Notes under the pieces: model-generated
The model's input: only the letters and a program-made list of their open reading frames with translations
Databases searched by the model: none
What the model was told of the DNA's origin: nothing
Program-made: the position numbers and the translations under genes
In this document: positions 10,451 to 22,277 of the stretch, piece by piece
How positions within the stretch are numbered: position 1 is the stretch's first letter
How the letters are laid out: each line of letters opens with the position of its first letter
Origin: Sycobia sp. Sy_11
Lineage: Eukaryota; Arthropoda; Insecta; Hymenoptera; Epichrysomallidae
Direction: 5' to 3'
Assembly (NCBI GenBank): GCA_018907035.1
Contig: JACCIC010000015.1
Location: 5,417,501 to 5,481,500 of the forward strand
Length of the DNA stretch: 64,000 nucleotides

Positions 10451-13350
10451 ATTTTTATATTGAGCAGAGGCAGCCGATTGGATAATAAGGTGATCATCTG
10501 GAATTTTTTTCTTTTATTTGAGTCTGAAACTCTGTATTATATATATTTATATATTGGCTGATATGCCAAAAGTTAGGTTCAAGCAATAAAATTTATTGGT
10601 CAGTCTGGAAGAATAGCAAATTGTAAAACCATATGCGACTCAAGTATCAAATGACATTTGATAATGGTTAAATTTATTGACAGTAAGTAGTCCTGTAATA
10701 TTCGCTTATATTGATCTAAGATATACTTTTTTTGTACTATATATTCTTGTATTTAATATCGCTGAAATTTTGAGAAAATCTCAAACGAAAATTCCAATTG
10801 CTTTCGAGAATCATGTATGATGTTACATTGTATGAAAAGTTTAAAATTGCCGTGGTATGCAACTTAATAACGTTAAATAATTGAATCTAATGAATTAAAG
10901 ATAAATTAATTTTGATTGCATGCGTATAATTAATTTTTGAAGAAGCCTTATATCCATGAAGTATGTAAATAGTGAAAAATAAAATTAAAACAAAATAATC
11001 TCAGTTCATTGAGCTTCTTTATAAAATACTTATAAGTCTGCAGTCAAAATTGGTTTTCCGTCATTGTATTATATTGAATTACTTAAACGTGCTAATTAAA
11101 TAAAATTAAATATTTCGATAAATTGTTATCATGAGGATAATTTTTTTAGGTAGATTTTACGTAATTTTTTTACAACATGGTGTAAAAATTCGAGGAATTC
11201 ATTATAAAATTGAAAATTATATAAATAAATTATAGAAATAAATTTATAATCTTATATATTATTGTATTAGTGAAAAGGTATGATATGGTACAATTATATC
11301 ATAAATCATAAATTGAAAGTGTCGAACATGGTCAAGTATTCGATTCCCGTGTACTAAGTCAATGGAAAAATATTGTTTCACATAGTACTTAATTAACAAT
11401 AAATGTAAAGAAGCTCAATTGGAATAAAATAAAGGTAAAGGATTCCTTTTTTCAGCGTATTCATGCATATAATTCACATGGAAGTGGTTGGTTAACCGTT
11501 CACTATAAACTCACCTTGTGAGTTACGTTTCTTTTTAAAAGAATAAATTAATATTGCTCTATCTGTGCATAATTAATTATAACCTTGATTATATAAAAAA
11601 GATATATATATATATATGTATATATATAATCCTTTTCTTTATTTTCCCTCGTAATCAAAAGTTAATATTCTCAAAGTTGTCATTATAGAATGCCGAGGGC
11701 CATTAATATTTGCACAAGAAAATAACTGCTCGAGTTTTTTACTATTTTAGAAACGACGGTGTAAAAAAGCCAAGTTCGCGGTTAAGTGAAAGAGGACTAA
11801 AAGAGAATTTTATATAGCTTTGCAGCTGGCGCATCGATACTTCTAACAATGATCTCTTTTGAACGTGCAGTTGAATATTCTATAGTAAAAAAAAAAATCC
11901 TTTCTTTCGGATAAACTACGATCGATGGGCGAAAAATTCTTCTTGGAATTAAATTTTTATTTTCCAACCTCTGAAGCTGGCTATAAATAAATTTTCGATA
12001 ATAATATCAATTGAGAAGACATAGTTTACTCTTTCATTTATCAGGTGTATTCTAATTGAAATTGAAAAAACTTACACTCAATAATTTTGGAATTTTGATG
12101 TTGGCACGAATATTACGAATCATGTGGGATTGTGAATTATTGGTAATAAATATTTTATTTATTTACTTTTCTGATCAAGAAAATAAAAATATTAGTATTT
12201 GAAATTCCTAAAATATTATATGAATTATCGTGAAATAAATTTGCTATATTGTAAAAGATCGTAGATAGATTACAAAATTATTGAAAATAACAAATAATTA
12301 TTTTACATTTCCGCTTTTTATATCAACATAATAGTTAACGATTCGTTTCACTGAAATCGGTTAATATTCAAGTAATAGATCGGAATAACGCTAAACATCA
12401 CGTGGAGTATGAGTACTAGGGTTCCAGTAGACACGATCGGCGTCTAGTCAGCCATCACTCCTCTACATTATCGTTAAAACTTCAACTACGAACTTCACCT
12501 ATCGATTTTATAAGAGATTCTTTTATAACCTTTAGCTTTTCCAACTTTCTATCTTTATTACAATCTCATTTTCTATATAAAAAAGACATACGAGTAACAG
12601 ACATTTGAGCCTTAACATTATGCTATACTGAAATTTTCTACGCGCACATTTTGCCAACATCGATTGAAATGAAGCTGAAAATGAAAAGTTAATGCTTTTC
12701 ATAAAACTTCATTTTTAAGCTATTGACTTTTTCTTTTTAAAAATTAATAAGTATCTGGATTTTCTTTAAGAGAAAGCTTCGACATTGGTATACTTATTAG
12801 ATTGGAAACTAAATGTTCAAAAACTTTTTATTCCTTATTTTAGTCCTTTACAAATTCTTTTCAACGTTTAGCGAGATTTCGTAAAAATTTTACTTCGGAG
12901 ATTTACCGGTTTCTACTCAAAAAATTCAGCTTTCTCATGCATTTGTTAATGGAAATAGTACATTTCGATACTAGTGTGCAAAGTAGGTGTTTCTTGCACG
13001 TATATGCTTTGCCGCCCAAGCGAAGCAAGATTGATAATCACCCGAACCGATGCAGATCAAGTGTAAAACATAAGAGTAGAGTAGTAATAAAAAATTAAAG
13101 TGCAATATATTTACTTAATTTTAATAACAGGACTATTATAGTCCGTTAGATATCATTTTTAAAATTAGAAGCTGTGATTAAACTGATCTCCATACTACAT
13201 ACAAATTCAAGTACTTTTCTGAATAATTTTTTAGAATCAATAATAATTGATTAGTTGATTAAGATCAATGCAGTTCTTAAAATTGTGCATCTATATAGAA
13301 AAAGCTTAATTTGCAACGCTTATATTTTCAGAGTTCTTATTCATTCGTCG
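10450..13350. other. AT-rich non-coding spacer
   Basis: Nearly 3 kb of AT-rich DNA without a frame worth reporting. A short TATATA run lies at 11602-11630. A GC-richer patch at 12400-12480 forms a bulged stem of about 15 bp with a ~24-base loop, too short and irregular to call an RNA. Confidence 0.6.
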
Positions 13351-13356
13351 TCGGTC

Positions 13357-13545
13357 TTATCGAAAATAATCACTTAGCAGCTGACGGAGGTGCTCACCGT
13401 TCATTAGTTCATAGGCAGTCGAACAGCTGATTTTGTTTCGTAGACGCTTTATGGTGGGGTGCTCGAAATAGCTGCTTTGCACACGTAAAGCACGCATGAA
13501 AAGACGAGTTTTGAGATTAGTACAACGACCAGATCGTATATCCAA
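13357..13545 (-). CDS. Possible short coding fragment, unrecognised
   Basis: A 62-residue frame with protein-like composition: basic N-terminal half (…RSGRCTNLKTRLFMRALRV…) and …YELMNGEHLRQLLSDYFR before a TAA. Third codon positions are mixed, unlike the AT-rich surroundings. The start given is TTG directly after a TGA; the first ATG is 16 codons in. No clear splice site or promoter flanks it. It could be a terminal exon, a pseudogene scrap or chance. No domain recognised. Confidence 0.18.
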   Translation of the reverse strand: MDIRSGRCTNLKTRLFMRALRVQSSYFEHPTIKRLRNKISCSTAYELMNGEHLRQLLSDYFR

Positions 13546-13739
13546 TCACTTGGTTTTAATAATCTGACCATTAACATGAATTGACCTCCAGTTAAAACAA
13601 TAAATTATAATATCAGTAGAATAAAATATTATTTTTTAAAAATTTATAAAGCCGTTTGCAATCATGACGATATAAACGTCGAATATGTACTCGATAATCC
13701 AGTACATATAATTATTACTTCCGAAAGCTCTGTCTCCGC

Positions 13740-14720
13740 AATCGAGTCTCAGCCCAAGTAGAATAGCTCAGTATTCGTTGCCTCCCCTTAAAGTCAGTAC
13801 CGCGTAACCAAAAAAAAAAAAAAAAAAAAATCGGCAGGCGCGGCGCATACATGAAAATGTACGCACGAGTGTTAAACTATGAAGGGGAAAGGAGAGGGTG
13901 AGGTCTCCCTCCCCTCCTAACTTCCCACGAGCGCGTCCTACAAGATTGTTACATATCTCTTTCTCTCTCTCTCACTCTTTCTCTCTGGCGGTCTGTTGCT
14001 ATATCACTGGCTTGCGCGTATATCCTGCGCGCTCCTTCCTTCCCCTAACATCCGCCTCCTCCACGCAGCGCAGCCCCTATAGTAGTGAAACAGCTGTGGC
14101 ACACGCGGGAGTCAGCGACGGCTACGGCGGCGCGCGACAGCTCGCCCGTCACTAACTCAGCAACCCCCGGGCGCTCGAGCGCACGCGCGCGCGGATACAA
14201 GGAGCGCGCCATGTGCGCGAGATACAAACTTCATTGATGTTGTGCGCTGCGAGAGTGAGTTTCAGAGAAAGAGAGAGAGAGCGAGAGCAGAGGGAGAGGA
14301 GGAGGAGGAGGGAATGCGAAAGATATAGAGCCCCCGGCGAGGGTAGAGGAGAGGATGGAGTGGATGGACGGCCACCCCTTGCTTTCTTACGCACCGGGGT
14401 GTGGAAGGAGGGGGTGTGAAGCGGTGGCCGTAAAAAGCTGAAGAAGAAGGAAGAAGGAGAGCGGCGCTTGGGTCGGAGGCGAATGCCGAACCTAAAAAAA
14501 ATTTCCCCGCTGAAAGAGCAGCCGTCGATTTCTTATACGGCTCTGGCGATAAAATGCTTTATTCCCACCCTCGGCCGTACGGCCTCCCCTTCTCCCTTTC
14601 CCACCGCCGTTCCGAGATCCGATCGGGATTCTCGCGCGAGCCTGCAGCTTCGGGGGGCTGCGGCCGATGATCCATGCAGTTTTAATAAAGAGCCCCGCCG
14701 TGGTTCTGATTAAATTTACT
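13740..14720. other. CpG-rich island 4 with CT-to-GA strand switch
   Basis: After an A-run at 13810-13830 the plus strand is C/T-rich (CT tract ~13952-13985), becomes mixed CpG-rich at 14000-14250, then purine-rich (GA tracts 14264-14310, GGA runs to 14460). This leaves an inverted CT…GA pair around a CpG-dense centre, as at 29510-29700 and 37640-37910. The overlapping frames are low-complexity. Candidate divergent promoter or enhancer; no start site assigned. Confidence 0.55.
14528..14542 (+). promoter_or_regulatory. Shared island motif, copy 2
   Basis: ATTTCTTATACGGCT, matching 56010-56024 exactly over these 15 bases and 7379-7393 at 13 of 15. Confidence 0.3.
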
Positions 14721-15310
14721 CCCCTGAGCTAGGAGATTGGGAACGTTTGCCTTGGAAGTGATATTTCAAGCGTTGATCCTTAATGCCGGATGATATTTTA
14801 TTGCGATAAAGGGCACAAACTCAGACAGTTCGTAATAAGGAAAATTCTGTTTATAATTCATATATTTTGTTTTCCACTTTTTGGTCCCATGATTTGATTA
14901 TTGAGATGCGATAACGACCAAGTACGTGACCTTCAAGTTAAATGAGAAGTTAGGTTTTAAATCTTCATATTTTAATGATCCGTTTCAGCCAATCACAGGT
15001 ATTATCAGACTTTTGCTTGAAATAAATTTATTTATAAAGATACGGTGAAGGAGTACCGTACCGAGAGTAATGAGCGGAACCGGTGTAAATAACTCTTTGA
15101 GTAATTTCTTTATATAAAAAAATTAATAACATATATATTCTTTTGAAAATCATAAAGCAAAGAAAAAATAAAATTAATACAACAAAATGTTGTTTATTCA
15201 TCGGTTGTGCTGTCTGTGTAGATCTCCCATGACAAAAATAGCGAAAGAAAAAGAAATAATTTATTTGCTTTGTTTTTTATATAATATAAAATTTAAATTA
15301 ATCTTATAAT
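14720..15310. other. AT-rich non-coding spacer
   Basis: Ordinary AT-rich DNA; no gene or element seen. Confidence 0.55.
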
Positions 15311-15320
15311 TAATAATAAC

Positions 15321-15390
15321 CTGTGACGATTCGATTGCCGCAGCAAAAAACTAGCATTTCGTTGGTCCGAGTTCTATTCTCGGTCACGGC
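15321..15390 (+). mobile_element. tRNA-like remnant, probable SINE head
   Basis: A perfect T-arm is visible: CCGAG at 15367-15371, 7-base loop TTCTATT at 15372-15378, CTCGG at 15379-15383. It is followed by TCACGG (15384-15389), which pairs over six positions with CTGTGA at 15321-15326 in acceptor-stem position. The Pol III B-box (GTTCNANNC) fits. The D and anticodon arms are not well formed and contain an A-run, so this is not a working tRNA. A decayed tRNA-derived SINE or tRNA pseudogene is the best reading. Confidence 0.35.
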
Positions 15391-15479
15391 CGATTTGCAC
15401 AAGCACCGCTGTACAGATATACATGCGATTCGTTTACAAAATCACAATAATTATAACAAAACACAAATAACGTAACAAA

Positions 15480-16065
15480 AAAAAAGACTAATAAGTACTC
15501 GACTATTAATCTTTTCGTACTCTCGCCCGTTCGGCCATGACCGATTTTCGTACTCTCTCTCTCTATTTACTCGATTATTTTCTTAGCTCGTTCATTTACA
15601 CGGACCCCGCGATCGTTCTCCACGAGTTTGCAATTAATTTTAGATTATTCCGAAATGATCCTCACCCATTGGCAGGAGCACCTGATTATAATTTAAAAAG
15701 CCTTCCACCAACGACGATACTTTATAACAACGAACAATAGTCGCTGGCGGCAGATTTGTTCACATTACTGCGAGACGCGCGCCTAGTAATTAATATATTT
15801 CTTATAAGTTATTTCATGAGGAAGGAGCGCCTTTCCCTGAGAAATGAAATGACAACCTTTTTCGAGGACCTGCTCGAGGATCGCTCGTTGTGATGATTCG
15901 GGTGCCCTTCGAAATACTCTCGTTGAAGGCGTAAAGGGGGGCCTTTACCTCGCAGAAGATCTCGCTGGGGGAGACGACGGATCGGTGGGACGGTCGCTGA
16001 TTCTTATTCTTCCTCAACAAGTTCCAAAAGCGAACAGGCCTCTTTGATCGGTAATTCACACACAT
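15480..16065. other. Moderately GC-rich, CpG-containing block
   Basis: Mixed composition with CpG words and short frames on both strands (15537-15740 plus, 15814-16065 minus). Neither frame has a recognisable domain. Perhaps conserved non-coding DNA. Confidence 0.4.
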
Positions 16066-16069
16066 TTAT

Positions 16070-17095
16070 ACATTTATATGAAAAGTTATTTGATCAATAA
16101 ATGTAGTTATCGATTAATTTTAAATTATAATTTCTCATTGACTATTTATATAACAAATAATCTATATTCTCAACCGATCTACTTCATTTATTTATTTATT
16201 AGTTGACAACACATATCCATTATTGTATTACTGTGGCTATTGTCTGTTGATAATTGTATATTATTTATAGAGGAATCTTTAACAGCTCAGCTGCGGCATA
16301 TTCTGTTAGAAATTTTCAATTCGCGTTAATTCTGTTCCCAGTAAGTCGGAACAGAGGATCTAATAATACAACGTTTTTTGTCGATTTAAAAACAACAAAT
16401 TTGCTACGAGTTTTCTTATTAATTTTATTGTGTTTACAAGAAACCTATAAAGAAACTGCCCTATAAATTAGGAAGAGTTAAAAATGTAAGGAATAAAAAT
16501 ACGATTTTGATTATTTAATGTTGCTTTTTGAATAAAACTGTAAAAATATGATTAAAATCGCAGCAAGGAGTATTTTTTTTTAATTCAATGGAAAAAGTTG
16601 TACTACTCATTTTTTGTTTAGAAATACTGGTAATAATAACCTTTCCTCGCGAAAAATAGGTAATATTGTGGATTTTGGTCTAGTCGTGATTTTTTCTAAA
16701 GGTTGTAAAAATAACAGAAAGTGTAGTAGATCGTTTCGTTCTCAGACGAGTTGTACCTTTAGTATTTGTCCACATTCCAGAACACAAAAACATCCGAACT
16801 GAATCGATTTGTTATAATGTTGTCGATATTATGGTTTTACACATAATTTTCTTTAGTGCTATAGTCGATAAAAAATTTAGTGCAAAAACAAAAAATAAAT
16901 AAAGTATAACTGAACTGAAAAGTTAAATTCACCAATTTTTCAGCCTAGTTCATTTTAATTCATTATATTTAATATTATTTCTTTATTAATACAGAAATTA
17001 TATATATTAAGGCGAACTTAGGTTTCGTCCTTTTTTAACGGAAAAAGGACATTTATTATTGAAAATGGATACACGTTAGCTTAATCAAAAATTTT
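16070..17095. other. AT-rich non-coding spacer
   Basis: Only short frames (16254-16466, 16614-16802) with no domain. Nothing else stands out. Confidence 0.55.
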
Positions 17096-17099
17096 TCCG

Positions 17100-17303
17100 T
17101 CATTTCATACTACATTTTCCCATCTCTCTGGCAATATGGCGATACCGTGGCGCAAGAACGATGGCGATCAAATCATCCACAAATTCTCGCACTTCTTCGA
17201 CAAGTGGAAAGTGCGTATCAACGTATCGAGGTCGTGTTGCATAAACATACAAAATATATCGTCTTTCTTCAGCGATTTGTTCGACGGATGTGCGTCGAAT
17301 AAA
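17100..17303 (-). CDS. Possible coding fragment, unrecognised
   Basis: A 67-codon stop-to-stop frame with a protein-like sequence rich in charged, amphipathic stretches (…SVEQIAEERRYILYVYA…, …LVEEVREFVDDLIAIVL…). It has no ATG near its start. The plus strand over the same bases also has an ATG-started frame (17136-17405) and the other minus frame is open too, so this short segment lacks stops generally. Could be a transposon or exon scrap; low confidence. Confidence 0.15.
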   Translation of the reverse strand, partial: FIRRTSVEQIAEERRYILYVYATRPRYVDTHFPLVEEVREFVDDLIAIVLAPRYRHIAREMGKCSMK

Positions 17304-17329
17304 TTACGATTCAGTAATTCCATTTTAAT

Positions 17330-17990
17330 CATTTCCAACTGTATTCTGAAAAACCTGCCCCCTCCCAGTGCCCCCGAGCGCGGCGAGCCCGCTATGCGCG
17401 TATAGCGACGGAAATCCAAGGGGGGAGGGGGTACCAGCCATCCCCATGTTAAACGCAACCTCTGTCGTGCGTGGATGGGGCGGGGCGGGGCGACCGCGTC
17501 GCGACTTCCTGCCGGGGGGCTTAACTGCCGCGCGGGAGACGGACAGGGACGGATGGACGGGCGCACGGACCGGCCGACGAGGGGCCGGCGCGAACTTTTG
17601 GCAATTAACCGCTGTAATTACCGGGGCTCGGGAAAGTTGCGGCCGGTACGGGGAGCGCGGGTGGGCGGAGGGAGGGCAGCCGAGGGCAGGGGAGGGGGCG
17701 AGATTGCCGACCGTGGCGGGGGGGGGGTGGGCGTAAAAATTGCAATGCGCGGGGACGGACGGACGGATGGATGTACGGACGGTGGCTTTCGGGACTGCCG
17801 ATCCGCATTCGTTGGATCGGATCTCTGTACATTGGATTGCGGATTTTCGTGCTCGCTGCGGCAATTATGGCACGAAGTGGCACATCGTCGCAGCTATGGC
17901 TGAAAGATTTCGGAAAAAACAGTTGGGCTGCATTATTCGAGAAAATTGCTTACCCCTATGTTTGGGGATTGGTCGAAGTTATTGACTTAT
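17330..17990. other. CpG-rich island 5
   Basis: G-rich plus strand with long G-runs (17705-17718), GGAC tetranucleotide repeats at about 17750-17783 and CAATTAACC/TAATTACCGG words near 17600. Five overlapping frames on both strands are Arg/Gly or Pro/Ala-rich and are not believed. Likely regulatory. Confidence 0.55.
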
Positions 17991-17999
17991 GATCTTAAC

Positions 18000-20160
18000 T
18001 TTGATGACATGGTCATTTCTCTAGGTCAAGCTTCATCATTCAAGCGATGAAATAATGAACCTCAATGTTTTTACTTTCATTTTTGGTATCCAAAAAATGT
18101 CGGAAAGGCAATCTTTAATGAAAAATATCTTGATGTTGGTAGCTTCTTGACCACGTGGATGGCGTATGTTGAGAATCTCACTCTGTTTGCTTTTAGTCGG
18201 AATTCTTCGAGCTAATTTGAAGATGAATTTCGAACAAAAATGTTATTAAAAGCTGTAAGATTGAAATTCTTATAACATTAGCTGGTCAGACGAATCCCAT
18301 ATAGGTATATCGTTAACGATAGGATTTTCCATTATAAAAAAAGGAATTTGACCGTCGAATGACCTTTAACGATAATCTTAGGGGTACAATCAAGGAAAAC
18401 AGCCAATTGTTAATGCAAGCCTATAGTGTTTACGCGACTAGTTGTCGAATAATGCACTCTTAGAAAGGGGATACTGTCTCTTGTTTTTTCTGCTAATATA
18501 GCCAATAAATTAACAATTTTGTAAATAGCAAGAATATTAGATGAAAATTTCACATTATCTCCGTAATTCAATCTGGATTCATGAATTATTAAATATACAT
18601 TAGTGGTATAAATATATTCCACAGTTAATACAAATCAAAGTAAATTACAGAATATGCATTAACTTTTATTGTCACGTTTTTATGATGCATAGATTCTTTA
18701 ATTTATCTAACATATCTGTATTATACTAATATATACAGAAATTATTCAAAGACATACAGCAATGAATTTATCATACGGTTACATTAAAGAAATTATTGTT
18801 AAGAATCGAAGTAAGCCCGATGGAATATTTACAATGATAAATAGGAGCATTGATTATTTCTTGATCTTAAACTACTTATTCTTAAGATCATTAATTTACA
18901 TTTTCCATTTTTCTGTAAAAACTTTTTAAAGTACCAAGATGAACAGCCCGTTTAAATAGCAGCAAAAAAATTCACAAACTTCGCTTTGCTTCCATAATTT
19001 TTGTTTCATGCTTTCATTTAATTCGAGGAACTTTTTCAAAGGGAATTTATGGTTATTTTAAAATCCTACATCTAAGAAGTTGAAAAATAATCAGACTTAA
19101 AATTACACTCTATAAATAAAATAAGCTGATTTATTCTTTGTAGTTAATTTCTTTTAATTGAACTTTTATCTTATAAATGTGAATAAATCTTTACTAAAAG
19201 GACTGCGCAGGCTCTTTGCACTGAACAGGAAAATATAATATTATTACATTATATCTTTTATTTTTAAAATAACATTTATTAATTGACATGATTTTTTAAT
19301 AATAGCGAATTTTAGGATACTAATTTATGTGTACTTTTGTGATTTATGACTTTATATAAATATATTGTTGTTATTTGAACTGTAGCTTGACTACAAGCTT
19401 TAAATTTCCTTAGAGTTTTAATTTTTTTAGAATTGAACACTTCTAAGGTCAGAATAATCATCTATTTTTGCAAATACTAAATGGTTTCCTCTTACATTAA
19501 GGCACAATGTAAATCAATTCGATCAGTGCAGCTATTTATAAATGATAACAAATTGAAATGTAAAATATTGAATGCAGTATATTTAAAAAGCAAATGTGAA
19601 GATTACACGTGAAATGCGAAAATGGAGTATAAATGAACATTCAGTAATATAATACCTATGTAGTTGTATATTTTGTAGTTTTTTTTTTGGTTTGGAAAAG
19701 TATTATTTTTCGAGAACTACGTGAAAGTTTTGAAATAAATTCGTGTACAAAAAAGATTTCACGTAACTTTTCAAATTAAAATCTTATTGAATTACAATTA
19801 ATACTTTTCAATCTAACTTGCAATATAAATAGCAAAATATCTAATTTATCTATATAATATTTGGAATTTCATAAAATGATTAATATATATATATATTCGT
19901 TATTATAGTGCCCTTGTTCATATCTCGTCATGAATTAATGTTGACGATTAAACATTACAGCTGAAAATCAATTACCTGCTGGATTCTCAATAATCGCTGA
20001 AGCAGGTGAGAAATAATTCACATAATTATTATCCGCCAATAAATAATAATTGAATTAATGATGCGTTTTAGTAACGTTCTGGATACTTATTTAGGACTGA
20101 AAACTAATAAAATCTAATGTATTTTATGCATGAATAGGCAGTCATGAGACAGTTTAATAT
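18000..20160. other. AT-rich non-coding spacer
   Basis: A 14-base palindrome (TATCGTTAACGATA) lies at 18308-18321, and a short inverted repeat (ACCTGCT…AGCAGGT) at 19974-20007. No gene seen. Confidence 0.6.
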
Positions 20161-20164
20161 CTTA

Positions 20165-20474
20165 AATTTAATGTTATTAAATGAAACCAACCTTACAGTC
20201 TTTATACTGTCTTTAGACTGTCCTTGTTTATAATCGTTCTCGTATATTTGGAAAATTGAAACAACTAGTAAAATTAATAATTCGAAAGAAAATAAAATAA
20301 AATAATTTTTTATTTTATTTTTCATTTGAATTTAATTTTTATTTTATTTTGATTTTTCGAATTATCGATTTCAGTAGTAATTTCCATTTCGGATTCTACG
20401 GCGAAGGTTAAGAATAAGGACAGGCCGACTGTCGTAAAGACCGTAGGACCGATAATAATATTCATGAATTTAAG
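20165..20474. mobile_element. MITE-like element, copy 2 (both arms, diverged)
   Basis: Left arm: CCTTACAGTCTTTATACTG…GACTGTCCTTGTTTATAATCG. An ATTTT-rich interior follows, then the right arm: GGATTCTACGGCGAAGGTT…AAGGACAGGCCGACTGTC…AAAGACCGTAGGACC. Compared with copy 3 the right inner arm has TACG-type AAGGTTA in place of CTTCGGGGGTG, a feature shared with copy 4. Short frames here (20104-20325, 20322-20507) are just AT-rich element sequence. Confidence 0.7.
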
Positions 20475-20559
20475 TTGCAACAGCCCGCATCGGTACAATT
20501 TTTCCATTTATTTAATCTGTTTAATTTGGATTTGTCGATATTTGCAGATCGTTGCCTTT

Positions 20560-21340
20560 CACCCATAATTCAAGCCGAAATCGTTCGAACACCTATGAGA
20601 GTCGATCATACGCGCCAGATGCGACCGAGAAAGCCATTTAAACGACATCGACGTTGAATCAATTATAAATTAATATCGCGAACGGATGCGGTCGAAGCTC
20701 CATTCGATCGGGGGAAACGCGATAGCTGGCCGCCTTGTCACTGTTGACTTTTCGTACACGCGCGCTCGGGGAGCGGCGGTACGAGCGCCTCCGTCGTATG
20801 ATTTTCCAACGGTTTTAACTATTTTTCCATCCGTCTGGCTGAACACGTTCACGGCATTGTCGCCGATCGACGCCACAGCGCCATCGAGCGCGGCCACCAA
20901 CACCAATGTCCGTTCGTACGATTCGCAGCCGTTGCACGCGGCTCTTGTTCCATCGATCCTGCGATAGAAGTTTTGCGAACGCGCACGCACACCGGGGCAA
21001 TGATGCGCGTGGCAAAAGTAAGCAAGCTGCGCGCGCGTACTTACAAACGTAAAGAACAATCCGGCGGGCTGACGGGACGAGGGTGAATACGCGTGGGGCT
21101 CGGTGGCGGTCTTGTCGCAAAATCGGATTGGCATCGATTCGCGGGTGTTGTGCGCGCGAGGGAATCGGGCCGCAAATTGCACCGGGCATCGCGTGTAATC
21201 CCTCCCCCCCCCCATCCTCAAAGATCGTGGATAATGAGGGAAAGCAATACTTTCTTAAACGTGCCCCGTTCCAATTGTGATGATATGCTTTATTTACGAA
21301 GCCATGTAATAAAGCCACCGCGATTACGGAAGTAAAAGGA
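20560..21340. other. CpG-rich island 6
   Basis: CpG-dense, less repetitive than the other islands. Frames on both strands are long: 20670-21221 minus (183 codons) and 20686-20967 plus. Within the minus frame, 20815-20958 reads TLVLVAALDGAVAS…NVFSQTDGKIVKT, loosely reminiscent of a beta-propeller strand, with a possible acceptor (TTCTATCGCAG) just upstream at 20959. The opposite strand is equally codon-like, so no exon is called. Confidence 0.45.
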
Positions 21341-22275
21341 ATTATATCGACTTAAGCGAAGAAAATTCTTATAAATTATTTTCTTTATTATGCTGCAAGG
21401 GCATGGATATGGTGGAGTTTTTGGAATCTTTTATCTGCACCTATTCAACGATGAACGGTTAAGGTAACTATTTGTAGTTTATGAATTTTTAAATTTTATT
21501 TTCTCACTTATTAAATAGATAAATATAGAAATTAGTGTATGAAATATCACGATGTTAAGGAAAATTTCCGTGCAATATTTAAAATTTTCCTGCAATTTAT
21601 AGAAACATCAATTTTTTTATCGCTATTGTTAATTTTTCATTTTATCAAAGATAATAACTGTGTTATTTTATTATTATTATTATTATTATTATTGTTATTA
21701 TTATTATTATTTATTAATAGTATTATTTATTATTCTTATTATTGATTAACTAAAAAATTATTATTAATAAAAAAAATAACAACAATGATGAGTTTTTCTA
21801 TTATACATAAGTCGTCCATCGCTAAAGTCATGCAGTTATATACATAAAATATTTATTTAAATGATCAAGCTTATAATCGCATATTAAGGACTTTTAACTA
21901 AGAGTCGGTAGTAAAGTTAAGTAATTAATGAAAAATAGATTCTGTTTATAAATTATATGATGTATATAATTAGTTGTATAATATGTTTTAGTAAGCTACT
22001 TACTGAATTCTTTAATTAAGATAAAACGGTTTTATAATTTATCCGGTATAATAACTTCCACTTTCGCTTCAAAAATACCAATAGATTCAAGATCTTGAAT
22101 TTCTAATGAGGTATATTTTGTTATGTTTTTAAAATGAAATTCATCTTAATTTACGTTAAACTTTATGATCTGACATACATCTGACATATATCAGTGAATT
22201 CATTTTTTATATAATATATTTTGAACTTTCGAAAAGTATTTTATATAAAATTTTTTATAAAATACATGAAAATAT
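21340..22275. other. AT-rich non-coding spacer
   Basis: Contains the (TTA)n microsatellite at 21667-21712, whose Leu-repeat frame is an artefact. Nothing else seen. Confidence 0.6.
21667..21712. repeat. (TTA)n microsatellite
   Basis: About 15 TTA units with one interruption (TTG). Confidence 0.9.
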
Positions 22276-22277
22276 TA

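Noticed and set aside
11325..11365. TTCGATTCCCG resembling a tRNA B-box
   Set aside because: The flanking bases do not form a T-stem and no other tRNA arm is present.
12395..12475. Hairpin whose minus strand carries TGACTAGAC, similar to the seed of the miR-279/286 family
   Set aside because: Stem of only about 15 bp with several bulges and a large loop; the seed-like word is on the 5' arm and the rest does not match.
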